Shown here: positions 9,818 to 19,751 of the stretch, in pieces
Numbering within the stretch: position 1 is the first letter of the stretch
How the letters are laid out: every line of letters begins with the position of its first letter
Assembly: GCF_000497755.1 (NCBI RefSeq)
Contig: NZ_AYOD01000029.1
Location: forward strand, 1 to 64,000
From: Aliihoeflea sp. 2WW
Lineage (GTDB): Bacteria > Pseudomonadota > Alphaproteobacteria > Rhizobiales > Rhizobiaceae
Length of the DNA stretch: 64,000 nt
Direction: 5' to 3'
Notes under the pieces: generated by a model
Database searches by the model: none
Seen by the model: the letters and a program-made list of their open reading frames with translations, nothing else
What the model was told of the DNA's origin: nothing
Program-made: the position numbers and the translations under genes

Positions 9818-10896
9818 CAGGCGGCCCTTTCGAAGAACGGAACGATCTCGGCCGGATCGAAGGCGAGGCTGTAGACCTCGTCCTTGGCGTAGGTTTCGGG
9901 CACCGGGCCGGAGAGGTGCGAGACGACCTGGACGAGCTGGCCGTCCTCGGTGCGGAAGAAGGAGAGGACGCTCGAGCCAGTGAATTCGCTGGTGATGAAG
10001 CGTGCGCGCAGCACGGCGTCGCCGGCCGTATCCGCCGGGCGCACGCTGATGCGGTCGAAGCGCAGCGCGACCTCGACCGGCGTGCCGTCGCGCGCCGAGG
10101 ACGGCGCGGGCAGCGGGAATGCGGCGGCGGGCGAGCGGAAACGGCCGCCCTCCATCGTGCCGGAGAGGATGTTGTAGGCGTTGAGATGGCGCGCGACATC
10201 GGCGCTGCGCGGCGCGGAGAAGAGCGTCGAAGCGGGCGCGAACTGGGCGATCGTGCCGCGCGATAGGACGGCGACGATGTCGCCCATCAAGAGCGCCTCC
10301 GTCTCGCTGCCGGTGACATGCAGGAACGTCACCTTCAGGCGCTGGCGGATGTGGCGCAGCTCGTCGCACATGCGCTCGCGCAGGTTCGCGTCGAGCGCGC
10401 CGAGCGGCTCGTCGAGAAGCACGATGCGCGGCTCGGTGACGAGCGTGCGGGCAAGCGCGACGCGCTGGCGCTGGCCGCCGGAAATGGCCGAGACCTTGCG
10501 CGAGGCAAGACCCTCGAGGCCGACGAGGCGGATGATGTCGTTGACCCGGTGCGCGACTTCGCCGGCGTCGGTGATCGGCGCATGTTCGCGGTAGCGCAGG
10601 CCATAGGCGATGTTGTCGCCGACGCTCAGATGCGGGAAGAGCGCGAAATTCTGGAACACGAAGCCGATGTCGCGGCGATGCGGGGGCACGCCGTCGAGGC
10701 GCTTGTCATCGAGCGTGACGGTGCCGGCATCCGGCTCCTCGAAGCCGGCGATGATGCGCAGGAGCGTTGTCTTGCCGCTGCCGCTCGCGCCGAGGACGGA
10801 GACATAGCTGTCGGCCGGCACGGCGACGCTCAGCCGGTCGAGCGCGACCGTCTCGCCATATCGCCGCGATACCGAATTCAGTGCCAGCATCGGCAA
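9817..10896 (-). CDS. ABC importer ATP-binding subunit, PotA-like (first copy)
   Basis: First gene of the twelve-gene operon, 359 aa. Walker A GASGSGKTT lies near residues 36-44, the Q-loop is FQNFALFPHL, the signature SGGQRQR, Walker B IVLLDEPLGALD, and the C-terminal third is a TOBE-like domain. One deviation is visible: the switch-loop region reads FLHVTGSETEAL, where the usual histidine pattern is VTHDQxEA. The expected H-loop His is therefore absent from its usual place, while the second ATPase of the operon (4091-5182) keeps VTHAQSEA. The two could act as an asymmetric pair with one strong and one weak site (inference). Confidence 0.9.
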   Translation of the reverse strand: MPMLALNSVSRRYGETVALDRLSVAVPADSYVSVLGASGSGKTTLLRIIAGFEEPDAGTVTLDDKRLDGVPPHRRDIGFVFQNFALFPHLSVGDNIAYGLRYREHAPITDAGEVAHRVNDIIRLVGLEGLASRKVSAISGGQRQRVALARTLVTEPRIVLLDEPLGALDANLRERMCDELRHIRQRLKVTFLHVTGSETEALLMGDIVAVLSRGTIAQFAPASTLFSAPRSADVARHLNAYNILSGTMEGGRFRSPAAAFPLPAPSSARDGTPVEVALRFDRISVRPADTAGDAVLRARFITSEFTGSSVLSFFRTEDGQLVQVVSHLSGPVPETYAKDEVYSLAFDPAEIVPFFERAA

Positions 10897-11210
10897 ACTC
10901 CCCGAGCGTTCCCACGCTTTCTAAATTGATTATGTATACAAACACATTTACATTGGCTCTCGCAAGAGCCGATATCGTGTTTTTTTGACGTTCGGGAAAT
11001 GCCGGCACACAAGCGCGTGAAGCCCCACCATGCGCTGATACGCAGGCGTTCGGGCCAGACTGCACGGTCAAATTGCAGCCTGCTCACAGGTTGGGCGCAA
11101 TCTGGCCGGATGCGCTCAAAAAATGATCTTCGTGTACGTTACTAAATCACGTTAGCCAATTTCCCGATTGAACCGGGTCGCAACTGTCTCCAAAAGCGAG
11201 GCGTATCGAG
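10897..11210. promoter_or_regulatory. Divergent control region between ABC operon and GntR regulator
   Basis: A 314-base region without a gene. Its left part (10920-10980) is clearly AT-richer than its surroundings and should hold the minus-strand operon promoter. It contains a GntR-like palindrome (10933-10940, listed separately) and a 6-base inverted repeat GGCTCT-CGCA-AGAGCC at 10955-10970. The right part holds GTGTACGTTAC at about 11134-11144, a weaker GTnnAC-type site nearer the regulator. I could not place convincing -35/-10 pairs for either direction. Confidence 0.5.
10933..10940. promoter_or_regulatory. Putative GntR/FCD operator, TGTATACA
   Basis: A perfect 8-base palindrome, TGTATACA, lies 37 bases upstream of the first gene of the ABC operon. 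FCD-type GntR regulators characteristically bind GT-N(0-2)-AC cores such as TTGTATACAA, and the gene for one begins 271 bases away in the opposite direction. Assignment rests on motif shape and position only. Confidence 0.45.
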
Positions 11211-12224
11211 ATGAGCCGGAGCGAGATGATTCCCCCCAAGGCGCCAGGCCGGGCACCGCTGTTCCTGACGGCGGCCGACACCATCCGCGTGAACATCGAG
11301 ACCGGCCGGCTGGACCGGGGCCAGGTGCTGCTCGAAGGCCCCCTCGCCGAGCGGCTGAAGATCTCGCGCAGCTCGGTCAAGCGCGCGCTCGGCCTGCTCG
11401 AGGAGGAAGGCGCGATCCGTCGCTTCGACGGGCGCGGCTATGTCGTCGGCCCGCCCGACGACGACACGGCGCCGATCCGCAGCGATTTGAAATCCATCCA
11501 TCTGGTCGTCGACGAGGCGCATGACGAAACCCTCAACCGGCCGAACTGGAAACGGATTCACGACCAGGTCGAGGCCGACGTGTCGGCCTGCCTCGTCTTC
11601 GGCCAGTTCCGCATCGTGGAAAGCGACCTGGCCGCCCATTTCGACGTGAGCCGCACGGTCATCCGCGACGTGCTGGGGCGGCTGCAGGAGCGCGGGCTCG
11701 TCACCAAGAGCTCGACCTCGCGCTGGATCGTGGCGCCGCTGACGGCGCAATCGATCAAGAACAAGTTCGAGCTGCGCATCATCCTCGAAGTCGCCGCGCT
11801 ACGCTCGGCCGCACCATTCATCGACCGGATCGCGCTGGAGCGCATCTGCCGGTCCATGGCCGCGGCCGAGGCGGAAGGACGGCTGGTGCGGCCCGACACC
11901 TGGTTCCGCCTCGTCAATGAATTCGTCGATCTGGCCATCCTGTCCACTCCCAACGAGGATCTGCGTCAACTCATCTCGGCCAACATGAAGACGCTGCAGG
12001 CCTCGCAGAACGCCCTGTTCGGCCTCGGGCTCTTCGGCGATGCGCTCGCCATCCGCGAAATCCGGATGATCGGCGAACTCATCATCGTCGGCTCGACCGC
12101 CTCGGCGGCCGAAATGCTCGAAAGCCATCTGTCGAAGTCGCGCGACCGCACGATCGCGCAACTCAAGCTCGTCGCCGTGCTGCCGCAGCCCGGCCATATC
12201 GCGCCCTATCTGATCCCCGCTTAG
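11211..12224 (+). CDS. GntR-type regulator with two winged-helix domains and FCD-like sensor
   Basis: A 337-aa transcription factor. Residues 16-80 form a GntR-like winged helix (GPLAERLKISRSSVKRAL is the HTH, GRGYVV the wing). Residues 109-177 form a second one (ESDLAAHFDVSRTVIRDVL as HTH), and an all-helical FCD-like ligand domain fills 180-330. Ordinary GntR/FCD proteins of about 230 aa have one wHTH; here the DNA-binding module appears twice. Transcribed away from the ABC operon, it is the natural candidate regulator of that operon, sensing the imported solute or a metabolite. Its 3' end overlaps the convergent pxpC gene by four bases. Confidence 0.8.
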   Translation: MSRSEMIPPKAPGRAPLFLTAADTIRVNIETGRLDRGQVLLEGPLAERLKISRSSVKRALGLLEEEGAIRRFDGRGYVVGPPDDDTAPIRSDLKSIHLVVDEAHDETLNRPNWKRIHDQVEADVSACLVFGQFRIVESDLAAHFDVSRTVIRDVLGRLQERGLVTKSSTSRWIVAPLTAQSIKNKFELRIILEVAALRSAAPFIDRIALERICRSMAAAEAEGRLVRPDTWFRLVNEFVDLAILSTPNEDLRQLISANMKTLQASQNALFGLGLFGDALAIREIRMIGELIIVGSTASAAEMLESHLSKSRDRTIAQLKLVAVLPQPGHIAPYLIPA

Positions 12225-13192
12225 CCCAGATGGGCGCGCAGTTTGTCGAGCCGCGCCGCCTCCTCGTGCCGGGCCTGCATCGCGTCTTCCATCGTCACGC
12301 GCCGGAAGCGTGACGGCGTGTTGGGCTGCAACTGGCCGATCAGGTCCATGTCGGCCGAGATGACCGTTCCGATCATGAAGTAGCCGCCGCCCGACACCGC
12401 GTCGCGGTGGAGGATGATCGGCTCGGTGCCGCCCGGCACCTGCACGGAGCCATAGGGATAGCAACTGTCGACGATATTGGACGGATCGGAGCCCGCTCCG
12501 AAGGGCTGCTCGCGCTCGACGAATTCGAGCGGCGTGCCGCCCTTGAAGCGATAGCCCATGCGGTCGGCCTCCGGCGCGACCTTCCACTCCTCGTCGAAGA
12601 AGCGATCGAGCGAGCTTTTGGTGACGCGGTGGTCGTAGAGACCGGGAACGATGCGCAGTTCGACCGGCATCGCCGACTTGCGGCGAAGGTTTTCGGGCAC
12701 GCTCGCGCCGTTCACCGCTTTGCGCGCCTTGCCGACCGGCAGTTCGTCGCCGGCCGCGATGGCCCTCCCCTTGAAGCCGCCGAGCGCGCCGATCGGATAG
12801 GTCGAGCGGCTGCCGAGCGCCACCGGCACGTCGATGCCGCCAGCGATCGCGATATAGATGCGCGCGCCGGATTTGAGATAGTCGAAGGAGAGCGTCTGCC
12901 CGGCCTTGACGGGAATGGCGCTCCAGCCCGGCTGCTCCTGCCCGTCGATGCGAACCGGCATCTCTGCGCCGGTGACGGCGACGACGCTGTCCTGCGTGAA
13001 TTCGAGCTTCGGCCCGACGAAGACGGCTTCGAGCCCCGCCGCGCCCTCATCATTGCCGACGAGAAGGTTCGCGGCGCGCATCGCGTAGGAATCCATCGCG
13101 CCGGAGGTCGGGATACCCAGATGGAAATAGCCGGGCCGACCAAGGTCCTGAACGCTGGTCAGGAGGCCCGGATTGATGACCTTAACCGCCAT
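12221..13192 (-). CDS. pxpC: 5-oxoprolinase subunit C (biotin-dependent carboxyltransferase family)
   Basis: A 323-aa homologue of YbgK/KipA, the C subunit of prokaryotic ATP-dependent 5-oxoprolinase, which opens 5-oxoproline (pyroglutamate) to glutamate in the cytoplasm. Recognisable family signatures are the N-terminal INPGLLTSVQDLGRPGY and HLGIPTSGAMDSYA, and later a region near PFGAGSDPSNIVDS. Length is close to the E. coli protein. It is the last gene of the operon, and its start overlaps pxpB by 11 bases. In some genomes this family is part of urea amidolyase-like enzymes, so an amidase/carboxylase role with the adjacent biotin subunits remains possible. Confidence 0.88.
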   Translation of the reverse strand: MAVKVINPGLLTSVQDLGRPGYFHLGIPTSGAMDSYAMRAANLLVGNDEGAAGLEAVFVGPKLEFTQDSVVAVTGAEMPVRIDGQEQPGWSAIPVKAGQTLSFDYLKSGARIYIAIAGGIDVPVALGSRSTYPIGALGGFKGRAIAAGDELPVGKARKAVNGASVPENLRRKSAMPVELRIVPGLYDHRVTKSSLDRFFDEEWKVAPEADRMGYRFKGGTPLEFVEREQPFGAGSDPSNIVDSCYPYGSVQVPGGTEPIILHRDAVSGGGYFMIGTVISADMDLIGQLQPNTPSRFRRVTMEDAMQARHEEAARLDKLRAHLG

Positions 13193-14053
13193 TGATCATG
13201 CCCTCCAGCTTGGCGTTGTAGCCGCGAATGTCGGCGTTGAAGGCGCGCAGGTCAAAACTGACGTCCCTGATCTTCGGCCGGAAACTGTTGTTGGCGACGG
13301 CCTCGACCGTGCGGTCGTACTCAACCCGGTCGATCGGCCTGAACTTCACGATGTCGCCCGGCCGGAAGAAGACCATGAAGTCGGAGAGGTAGCTGGTCTT
13401 CTGGTCCGGATCGAAGATCGGCATCGGGGTGATGCCGAACATCTGGTAGCCGCCGGCGCCGCGCACCGAATAGATGCAGGAAAAGCAGCCGCCATAGCCG
13501 ACGGTGAGCTTGGGCGTGTCGGTGCGCGGGCGCAGATATTTCGGCACCTGGATCTGCCGCTCGCGCTCGACCATCTGGAACATGAAGGGCAGGCCGGCGA
13601 CGAAGCCGACCATCGACACGAACCAGGGCGAGCCGGAATGTGCGCCGATGAACGCCTCGACGCTGTCATAACCGTTGATGCGCGCGGCATATTCGAGATC
13701 GCTCGACTTCGGATCCTGATGGCGCTCGCGAAAGCGCATCAAGGTCTCGTGCGTCCAAGGGTCCTGGTAGAAGACGGGGATCTCGATGATGCGCGTCTCG
13801 ATCACCGGATCGGAATGCTCGGCAAGGCTCTCGATCGACTTGACCTCGTCGAGCAGCGCTTGCGGCGACACGATGTCGGGGTCGAACTTCACCTGGAAGG
13901 ACGCGTTGGCCGGACAGATTTCGGTGACGCCGGCGATCTTGCGCTCGGCGATGATGCGCGTCATCGACAGGCTCTTGAAGAAGGCGTCGAGGGACATCTC
14001 CTCGTCCACCTCGACGAACAGGTGCTCGTCGCCGCCGAATGTGTAGCGTGTCT

Positions 14054-14057
<4 letters not shown>
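13182..14057 (-). CDS. pxpB: 5-oxoprolinase subunit B (KipI/YbgJ family)
   Basis: A 291-aa homologue of the B subunit, which forms the catalytic PxpBC complex. The C-terminal half shows family marks such as GFVAGLPFM, the P-R-x-x-T-P-x-L-x-V region (RPRTDTPKLTVGYGG) and the SVRGAGGYQMFGITP stretch. It is about 70 residues longer at the N-terminus than the usual B subunit of around 220 aa, giving an extra N-terminal segment (roughly residues 1-75) of unknown role. The ATG at 14057 overlaps the stop of the biotin carboxylase gene by four bases. Confidence 0.88.
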
Positions 14058-15442
<1,385 letters not shown>

Positions 15443-15447
15443 GCCGG

Positions 15448-15690
15448 TCAGCCGTCGATCTCGGCGATGGTCTGCCCGGCCATGATCGCATCGGAATCCT
15501 CGAGCAGGAAGCGGATCGCCTTGCCGGCGGCCTCGGCCTTCACCTCGTGAAAGCTCTTCATCACCTCGATCAGTCCGACCACGTCGCCGGCGGCGATGTC
15601 GTCGCCATCCGACTTGAAGGCGGGGCTGTCGGGCGACGGCTTGCGGTAGAACGTGCCCGGCATCGGTGCCTTGATCTCCAGCTTGCTCAT
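15448..15690 (-). CDS. accB: Biotin carboxyl carrier protein (AccB-like), short form
   Basis: An 80-aa biotinyl/lipoyl-attachment domain. The acceptor Lys45 lies in EVMKSF, a variant of the usual E-A-M-K-M hairpin, and the conserved AxMPG motif occurs as APMPGTFY near the N-terminus. It consists of the carrier domain alone, without the N-terminal linker of housekeeping AccB. The gene sits five bases upstream of the biotin carboxylase gene and 12 bases downstream of pxpA. The non-methionine residue after Lys45 (Ser) is unusual but is seen in carriers tied to this kind of operon. Confidence 0.85.
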   Translation of the reverse strand: MSKLEIKAPMPGTFYRKPSPDSPAFKSDGDDIAAGDVVGLIEVMKSFHEVKAEAAGKAIRFLLEDSDAIMAGQTIAEIDG

Positions 15691-15702
15691 GGAATGTCCT
15701 TG

Positions 15703-16482
15703 CTATCGGTTGAGGAGTTGGGAAAGCGGCACGATCTTGATGCCGGCCTCGGTCAGCCGCGAACGCATGGTGCGGGCGATGTCCGCCGACCCCGGCGTGT
15801 CGGAATGAAAACAGATGGTCTCGAAAGCGATGTCGACCTCGTTGCCGGTGACCGTCGTCACCTTGCCTGTCTGGCAGGCCTTCACGACCTTGGCCGCGAT
15901 CGCCTCGGGGTCGAGCCGGCCGACGCGGCGGGTGAAGACGATCGCGCCGTCGTCGCCATAGTCGCGGTCGGCGAAAAATTCGCGCGCGACCGGATGGCCG
16001 GCCTGGCGGGCAAGCTCATAGGTGCGCGACATGCCCATGCAGAAGATCGGCGTGTCGGGCTCGACCTTGCGCATATAGGCGATGAAGGCGTCGGAGAGTT
16101 CGTCGTTGCCGGCAAGCTCCATGTAGAGCGCGCCGTGCGGCTTGACGTGCTGGAGCCGGACGCCATGGCGCTTGGCGAATTCCTTGAGCGCGCCGACCTG
16201 GTAGATGATGTCGTTGACGAGTTCGGCCGCGCTGCCATCGATGCGCCGGCGCCCGAAGCCCTGCAGGTCGCGATAGCCCGGATGTGCGCCGACGCCGACG
16301 CCATGCTCGGCAGCGAGCCGAACGGTGCGATCGATGAGATTGGGGTCGCCCGCATGGAAGCCGGCGGCGATGTTTGCCGAGCTGATGAGGCCCATCAGGA
16401 CGTCGTCGGACGTGTCGCCAAGCTGCCAAGGCCCGTAGCCCTCGCCCATGTCGCAATTGATGTCGACCGCCGACAGCGCCAT
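15703..16482 (-). CDS. pxpA: 5-oxoprolinase subunit A (LamB/YcsF family)
   Basis: A 259-aa cytoplasmic protein of the LamB/YcsF family, subunit A of ATP-dependent 5-oxoprolinase. It opens with DINCDMGEGYGPW, the family's most conserved segment, and contains SSANIAAGFHAGDP, GAHPGYRD and VKPHGALY, which hold the likely metal/substrate His and Asp residues. First gene of the pxpA-accB-accC-pxpB-pxpC operon, read away from the LysR gene across a 152-base spacer. Confidence 0.92.
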   Translation of the reverse strand: MALSAVDINCDMGEGYGPWQLGDTSDDVLMGLISSANIAAGFHAGDPNLIDRTVRLAAEHGVGVGAHPGYRDLQGFGRRRIDGSAAELVNDIIYQVGALKEFAKRHGVRLQHVKPHGALYMELAGNDELSDAFIAYMRKVEPDTPIFCMGMSRTYELARQAGHPVAREFFADRDYGDDGAIVFTRRVGRLDPEAIAAKVVKACQTGKVTTVTGNEVDIAFETICFHSDTPGSADIARTMRSRLTEAGIKIVPLSQLLNR

Positions 16483-16554
16483 TCCGGCTCTCCCGTTGCG
16501 CCGCGCGCCCGTTCCGGGTCTGGCGGCTGTTCCACGACCAAACGCTATCGCCTG

Positions 16555-16571
16555 ATTCCATGCTTGGGAAT
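16555..16571. promoter_or_regulatory. Putative LysR operator ATTCC-N7-GGAAT
   Basis: A 17-base interrupted palindrome (ATTCC, seven bases, GGAAT) between the divergent pxpA and LysR genes. It fits the T-N11-A shape of LysR-type recognition boxes and lies about 65 bases before the regulator start. Nothing beyond shape and position supports it. Confidence 0.45.
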
Positions 16572-16634
16572 TTCTATTTTCCGAAGCGTCATCTTCAATT
16601 ATTCAGATACCTCCCTTCACCGAACGGATGCCAC

Positions 16635-17546
16635 ATGTCGTTCAGCCTTCGCCAAATCCGCTATTTCGTCGCGACCGCCGAACTCGGCCAGATTTCGCAG
16701 GCGGCGATCGCGCTCTCGATCTCGCAATCGGCCGTGACGACCGCGATCCGCGACCTCGAGCGCCATGTCGGGCTCGACCTCTTCAACCGCACGCCGCTCG
16801 GCATGGATCTGACGGCGGCGGGGCGGGAATTCCTGTTCCACGCCTACGAAATCCTGCGCAAGGTGCAGGAGGCCAGCAACCTCAATCTGCCGTCGAACGC
16901 GGTCGAGGGGAAGCTGACGGTGGCGGCGACCTATACGGTGATGGGCTACTTCCTGCCGCACCACATCCAGCGGCTGAAACGCTCCTATCCGGGCCTCGAC
17001 ATCCATCTTTTCGAGCTCAACCGCGAGGCGATCGAAGAGGGGCTGACCGACCGGCGTTACGACATCGCGCTCGCGCTGACCTCGAACATCACCAACCCGT
17101 CAATCGCCACCGAAACTATGATGAGTTCGCCACGCCGGCTGTGGCTGTCCTCGCGTCACCGCTTCCTGTCGCGCGCCGATGTCGGCCTAAAGGAGGTGGC
17201 GGAGGAGGCCTACATCATGCTGACGGTGGACGAGGCCGCGCAGACGGCGATGAAATACTGGAGCCAGTCGCTCTATCGCCCGCGCGTGACGCTGCGGACA
17301 TCGTCGGTCGAGGCGGTGCGCTCGATGGTGGCCGGCGGAGAAGGCGTCGCGATCCTCTCCGACATGGTCTACCGGCCCTGGTCGCTGGAAGGCGAGCGGC
17401 TGGAGACGATGGTGCTCTCCGACCCGATGCCGCCGATGAAAGTCGGCCTCGCCTGGCACCGGGACGCGACCTTTTCCGATCCGATGCGCGCCCTGCGCAC
17501 CTACTTCCAGCAGGCGTTCAACCGGCCGATCACGCCAGCGCGCTAA
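16635..17546 (+). CDS. LysR family transcriptional regulator, divergent from pxp operon
   Basis: A 303-aa LysR-type activator. The N-terminal winged helix (residues 1-60) reads LRQIRYFVATAELGQISQAA then ISQSAVTTAIRDLE, followed by the substrate-binding region. I start it at the ATG at 16635 (MSFSLRQIRYF), which matches the usual LysR beginning; an upstream in-frame start at 16560 would add 25 residues not typical of the family. Divergent orientation from pxpA suggests it controls 5-oxoproline utilisation, perhaps with 5-oxoproline as effector (inference). Confidence 0.88.
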   Translation: MSFSLRQIRYFVATAELGQISQAAIALSISQSAVTTAIRDLERHVGLDLFNRTPLGMDLTAAGREFLFHAYEILRKVQEASNLNLPSNAVEGKLTVAATYTVMGYFLPHHIQRLKRSYPGLDIHLFELNREAIEEGLTDRRYDIALALTSNITNPSIATETMMSSPRRLWLSSRHRFLSRADVGLKEVAEEAYIMLTVDEAAQTAMKYWSQSLYRPRVTLRTSSVEAVRSMVAGGEGVAILSDMVYRPWSLEGERLETMVLSDPMPPMKVGLAWHRDATFSDPMRALRTYFQQAFNRPITPAR

Positions 17547-17728
17547 AGCCCTTCGACGATCGACGCAATCGAATGACGCGCGGCTTTTGCCCTTTCGCAT
17601 TGCGCGGCGGCGCGGCATTGTACCGGAGGTGGTAAAAGGGGTTCGGCCTGGTTGGGGGATATGGGCTTCACGGTTTTTCCAGCCATCTGCATGCGGCGGC
17701 CATGCCTCGGCGCGACGGCGAGCGCGTG

Positions 17729-19096
17729 ATGAACGGCATCGCCCGGCTCTTGAGAAGCAACGACCTCGTCGCGCGCGTCGTGCGCGGAGCAGGCTGGACC
17801 GCCTCCGGCTTTGCCGTCGCGCAGGTGCTGCGGCTCGCCTCGAACCTCGTTCTGACGCGGCTGCTATTCCCAGAAGCCTTCGGCCTGATGGCTCTCGTGA
17901 GCGTCTTCATCGCCGGGCTGGCGATGTTCTCGGATGTCGGGCTCGGGCCCTCGATCCTGCAGAACAAGCGCGGCGACGACGAGGATTTCCTCAACACCGC
18001 CTGGACGATCCAGGTCGTGCGCGGGGTGTGTATGTGGCTGGGGACCTGCATCCTCGCCCTGCCGCTCGCGCGCTTTTACGGCGAACCGGCGCTGGCGCAG
18101 CTCCTGCCCGTCGCCGGGCTAGCCCTCGTCATTTCCGGCTTCAACCCGACCCGCCTGATCACGGCCAACCGTCACCTGCTCTTAGGCCGCATCACGGCGA
18201 TCGAGCTTCTCAACCAGGTCATCGCGCTCGTCATCATGGTCGCGCTCACCTGGTACATGCGCTCCGTATGGGCGCTCGTCATCGGCGGTGTGATCGCGGC
18301 CGGAACGTTCCTGATCTTCGCCCATCTTCTCCTGCCCGGAAAGACGAACCGCCTGCGCTGGGAGCGGGAGTCCGTTCACGAACTGGTCCATTTCGGAAAA
18401 TGGATCTTCTTTAGCACCGCACTCGGCTTCCTGGTCCTCCAGGGCGACAAGCTCATATTGGGCAAGTATCTCTCGATCGAACGCCTCGGCATCTACAATA
18501 TCGGCTATTTCCTGGCGAGCTTCCCGCTTCTCCTGGGAGGCGCGGTCATCGCGCGCATTCTCATCCCGCTTTATCGCGAACGCCCACCACAGGCATCGCC
18601 CGAAAACTTCACCCGGTTACGCTGGATGCGCTTCACCCTGACGGCGGGCGTGTTGGCAATGCTGGCGGTGATGGCGTTCAGCGGCGCGGTGCTCGTCGAT
18701 CTGCTCTACGATCCGCGCTATGCGGCGGCCGGCGGCATCGTCGTCATCATCGCCTGCATCCAAATCGTCCAGCTCGTCGGGCTGACCTACGACCAGTCCG
18801 CGCTGGCAGCGGGAGACTCGCGCAGCTATTTCGCCGTCTTCGTCGTGCGCGCGGCGCTGCAGATCGGCGGGCTGATGATCGGCTTCGAACAGGCCGGCCT
18901 GATCGGAGCGCTGGCCGGCCAGGCACTCGCCGCCTTCGCCACGCATTTCGCGATCGTCTGGCTGGCGCGCCGGCACGGCGCCTGGGACCCGCTGCACGAT
19001 GCCGTTTTCGCCGGCATCGGGCTTGCCTTCGCCGCGTCGGCGTTGTGGGTCAACCAGGATGCGATCGCGACCCTTTGGTCATGGCGCGGATCGTAA
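17729..19096 (+). CDS. Wzx-type polysaccharide flippase (MOP superfamily)
   Basis: A 455-aa multi-spanning membrane protein of the polysaccharide transport (PST/Wzx) family, which moves lipid-linked sugar repeat units across the inner membrane. About twelve hydrophobic segments are visible. The family-typical N-terminus ends LRLASNLVLTRLLFPEAFG, followed by FSDVGLGPSILQ. The start at 17729 gives the usual N-terminal length; an ATG at 17702 adds nine residues. It opens the polysaccharide locus and, with the Wzy-like protein (19752), the glycosylphosphotransferase (45993) and the Wzz/export proteins (35496, 37133), makes up a Wzx/Wzy-type pathway. Confidence 0.85.
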   Translation: MNGIARLLRSNDLVARVVRGAGWTASGFAVAQVLRLASNLVLTRLLFPEAFGLMALVSVFIAGLAMFSDVGLGPSILQNKRGDDEDFLNTAWTIQVVRGVCMWLGTCILALPLARFYGEPALAQLLPVAGLALVISGFNPTRLITANRHLLLGRITAIELLNQVIALVIMVALTWYMRSVWALVIGGVIAAGTFLIFAHLLLPGKTNRLRWERESVHELVHFGKWIFFSTALGFLVLQGDKLILGKYLSIERLGIYNIGYFLASFPLLLGGAVIARILIPLYRERPPQASPENFTRLRWMRFTLTAGVLAMLAVMAFSGAVLVDLLYDPRYAAAGGIVVIIACIQIVQLVGLTYDQSALAAGDSRSYFAVFVVRAALQIGGLMIGFEQAGLIGALAGQALAAFATHFAIVWLARRHGAWDPLHDAVFAGIGLAFAASALWVNQDAIATLWSWRGS

Positions 19097-19103
19097 GGCG
19101 CGC

Positions 19104-19487
19104 TCAGTCGCCGCTGATGGAGGTCGGCTCCGTGCGAGCGATCTCGGGCATCATCTGACCGATGTCGGCCTTCGCCTCCGCGAGCAACTGGAGATGCCGG
19201 CCGAGCGTCGTCAGGCGGCGCTCGCACGCGATGATGGTCGCGGACAGTTCGGCAAGTCGTTCCTCGCGCTCGACGCTGACCGTCGTTCCGGCCGCATCGG
19301 AGGCGAAGCCTGCGGAGATGCAGGCTTCACGATACCGCACGGCAAGGCCGCTGCGCTCCGCCGTCACCTCGGCGGCGATCTCGTCGACGAAACGGATCAG
19401 CCTTTCGCTTCTCGATCGGTCCGTCTCTGCATCGCGCAAGGGCGAGCGCATGCGGAACGACAAAATGGAAAGCCGACGATGGAACAT
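19104..19487 (-). CDS. Small hypothetical protein, helical/coiled-coil
   Basis: About 127 aa, not recognised. The sequence is rich in Arg, Glu and Ala and looks mostly helical, with a likely coiled coil in the second half (ERLAELSATIIACERRLTTL). There are no membrane segments. The start is uncertain: ATG at 19487 follows a G-run, while an ATG at 19451 gives 115 aa. It is convergent with the flippase gene, eight bases away. GC codon bias suits a real gene, but a non-coding region cannot be excluded. Confidence 0.45.
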   Translation of the reverse strand: MFHRRLSILSFRMRSPLRDAETDRSRSERLIRFVDEIAAEVTAERSGLAVRYREACISAGFASDAAGTTVSVEREERLAELSATIIACERRLTTLGRHLQLLAEAKADIGQMMPEIARTEPTSISGD

Positions 19488-19751
19488 TACCCCCCCAAAC
19501 CCCATCGAAACACGCCTGCCGGACAGGCCTGTCGACGGGCCACCAGCATGAACTCGGCACCATGCTAGCCGAAGTCGCGGCACCGATCTCTAGTCAAGAT
19601 TACCTACTTCAAGCGATGCTTGGCGCACTCTATGGTGATCCCTCATGCTTATATTTTGACGAGCATGATTTCGGGCAGAACATCGTCGGCATCAAGACTC
19701 GGTCGCACCAAGTCTCCGGCGAGAATTACGGGGTAAATCGGGGCGCGGTCG

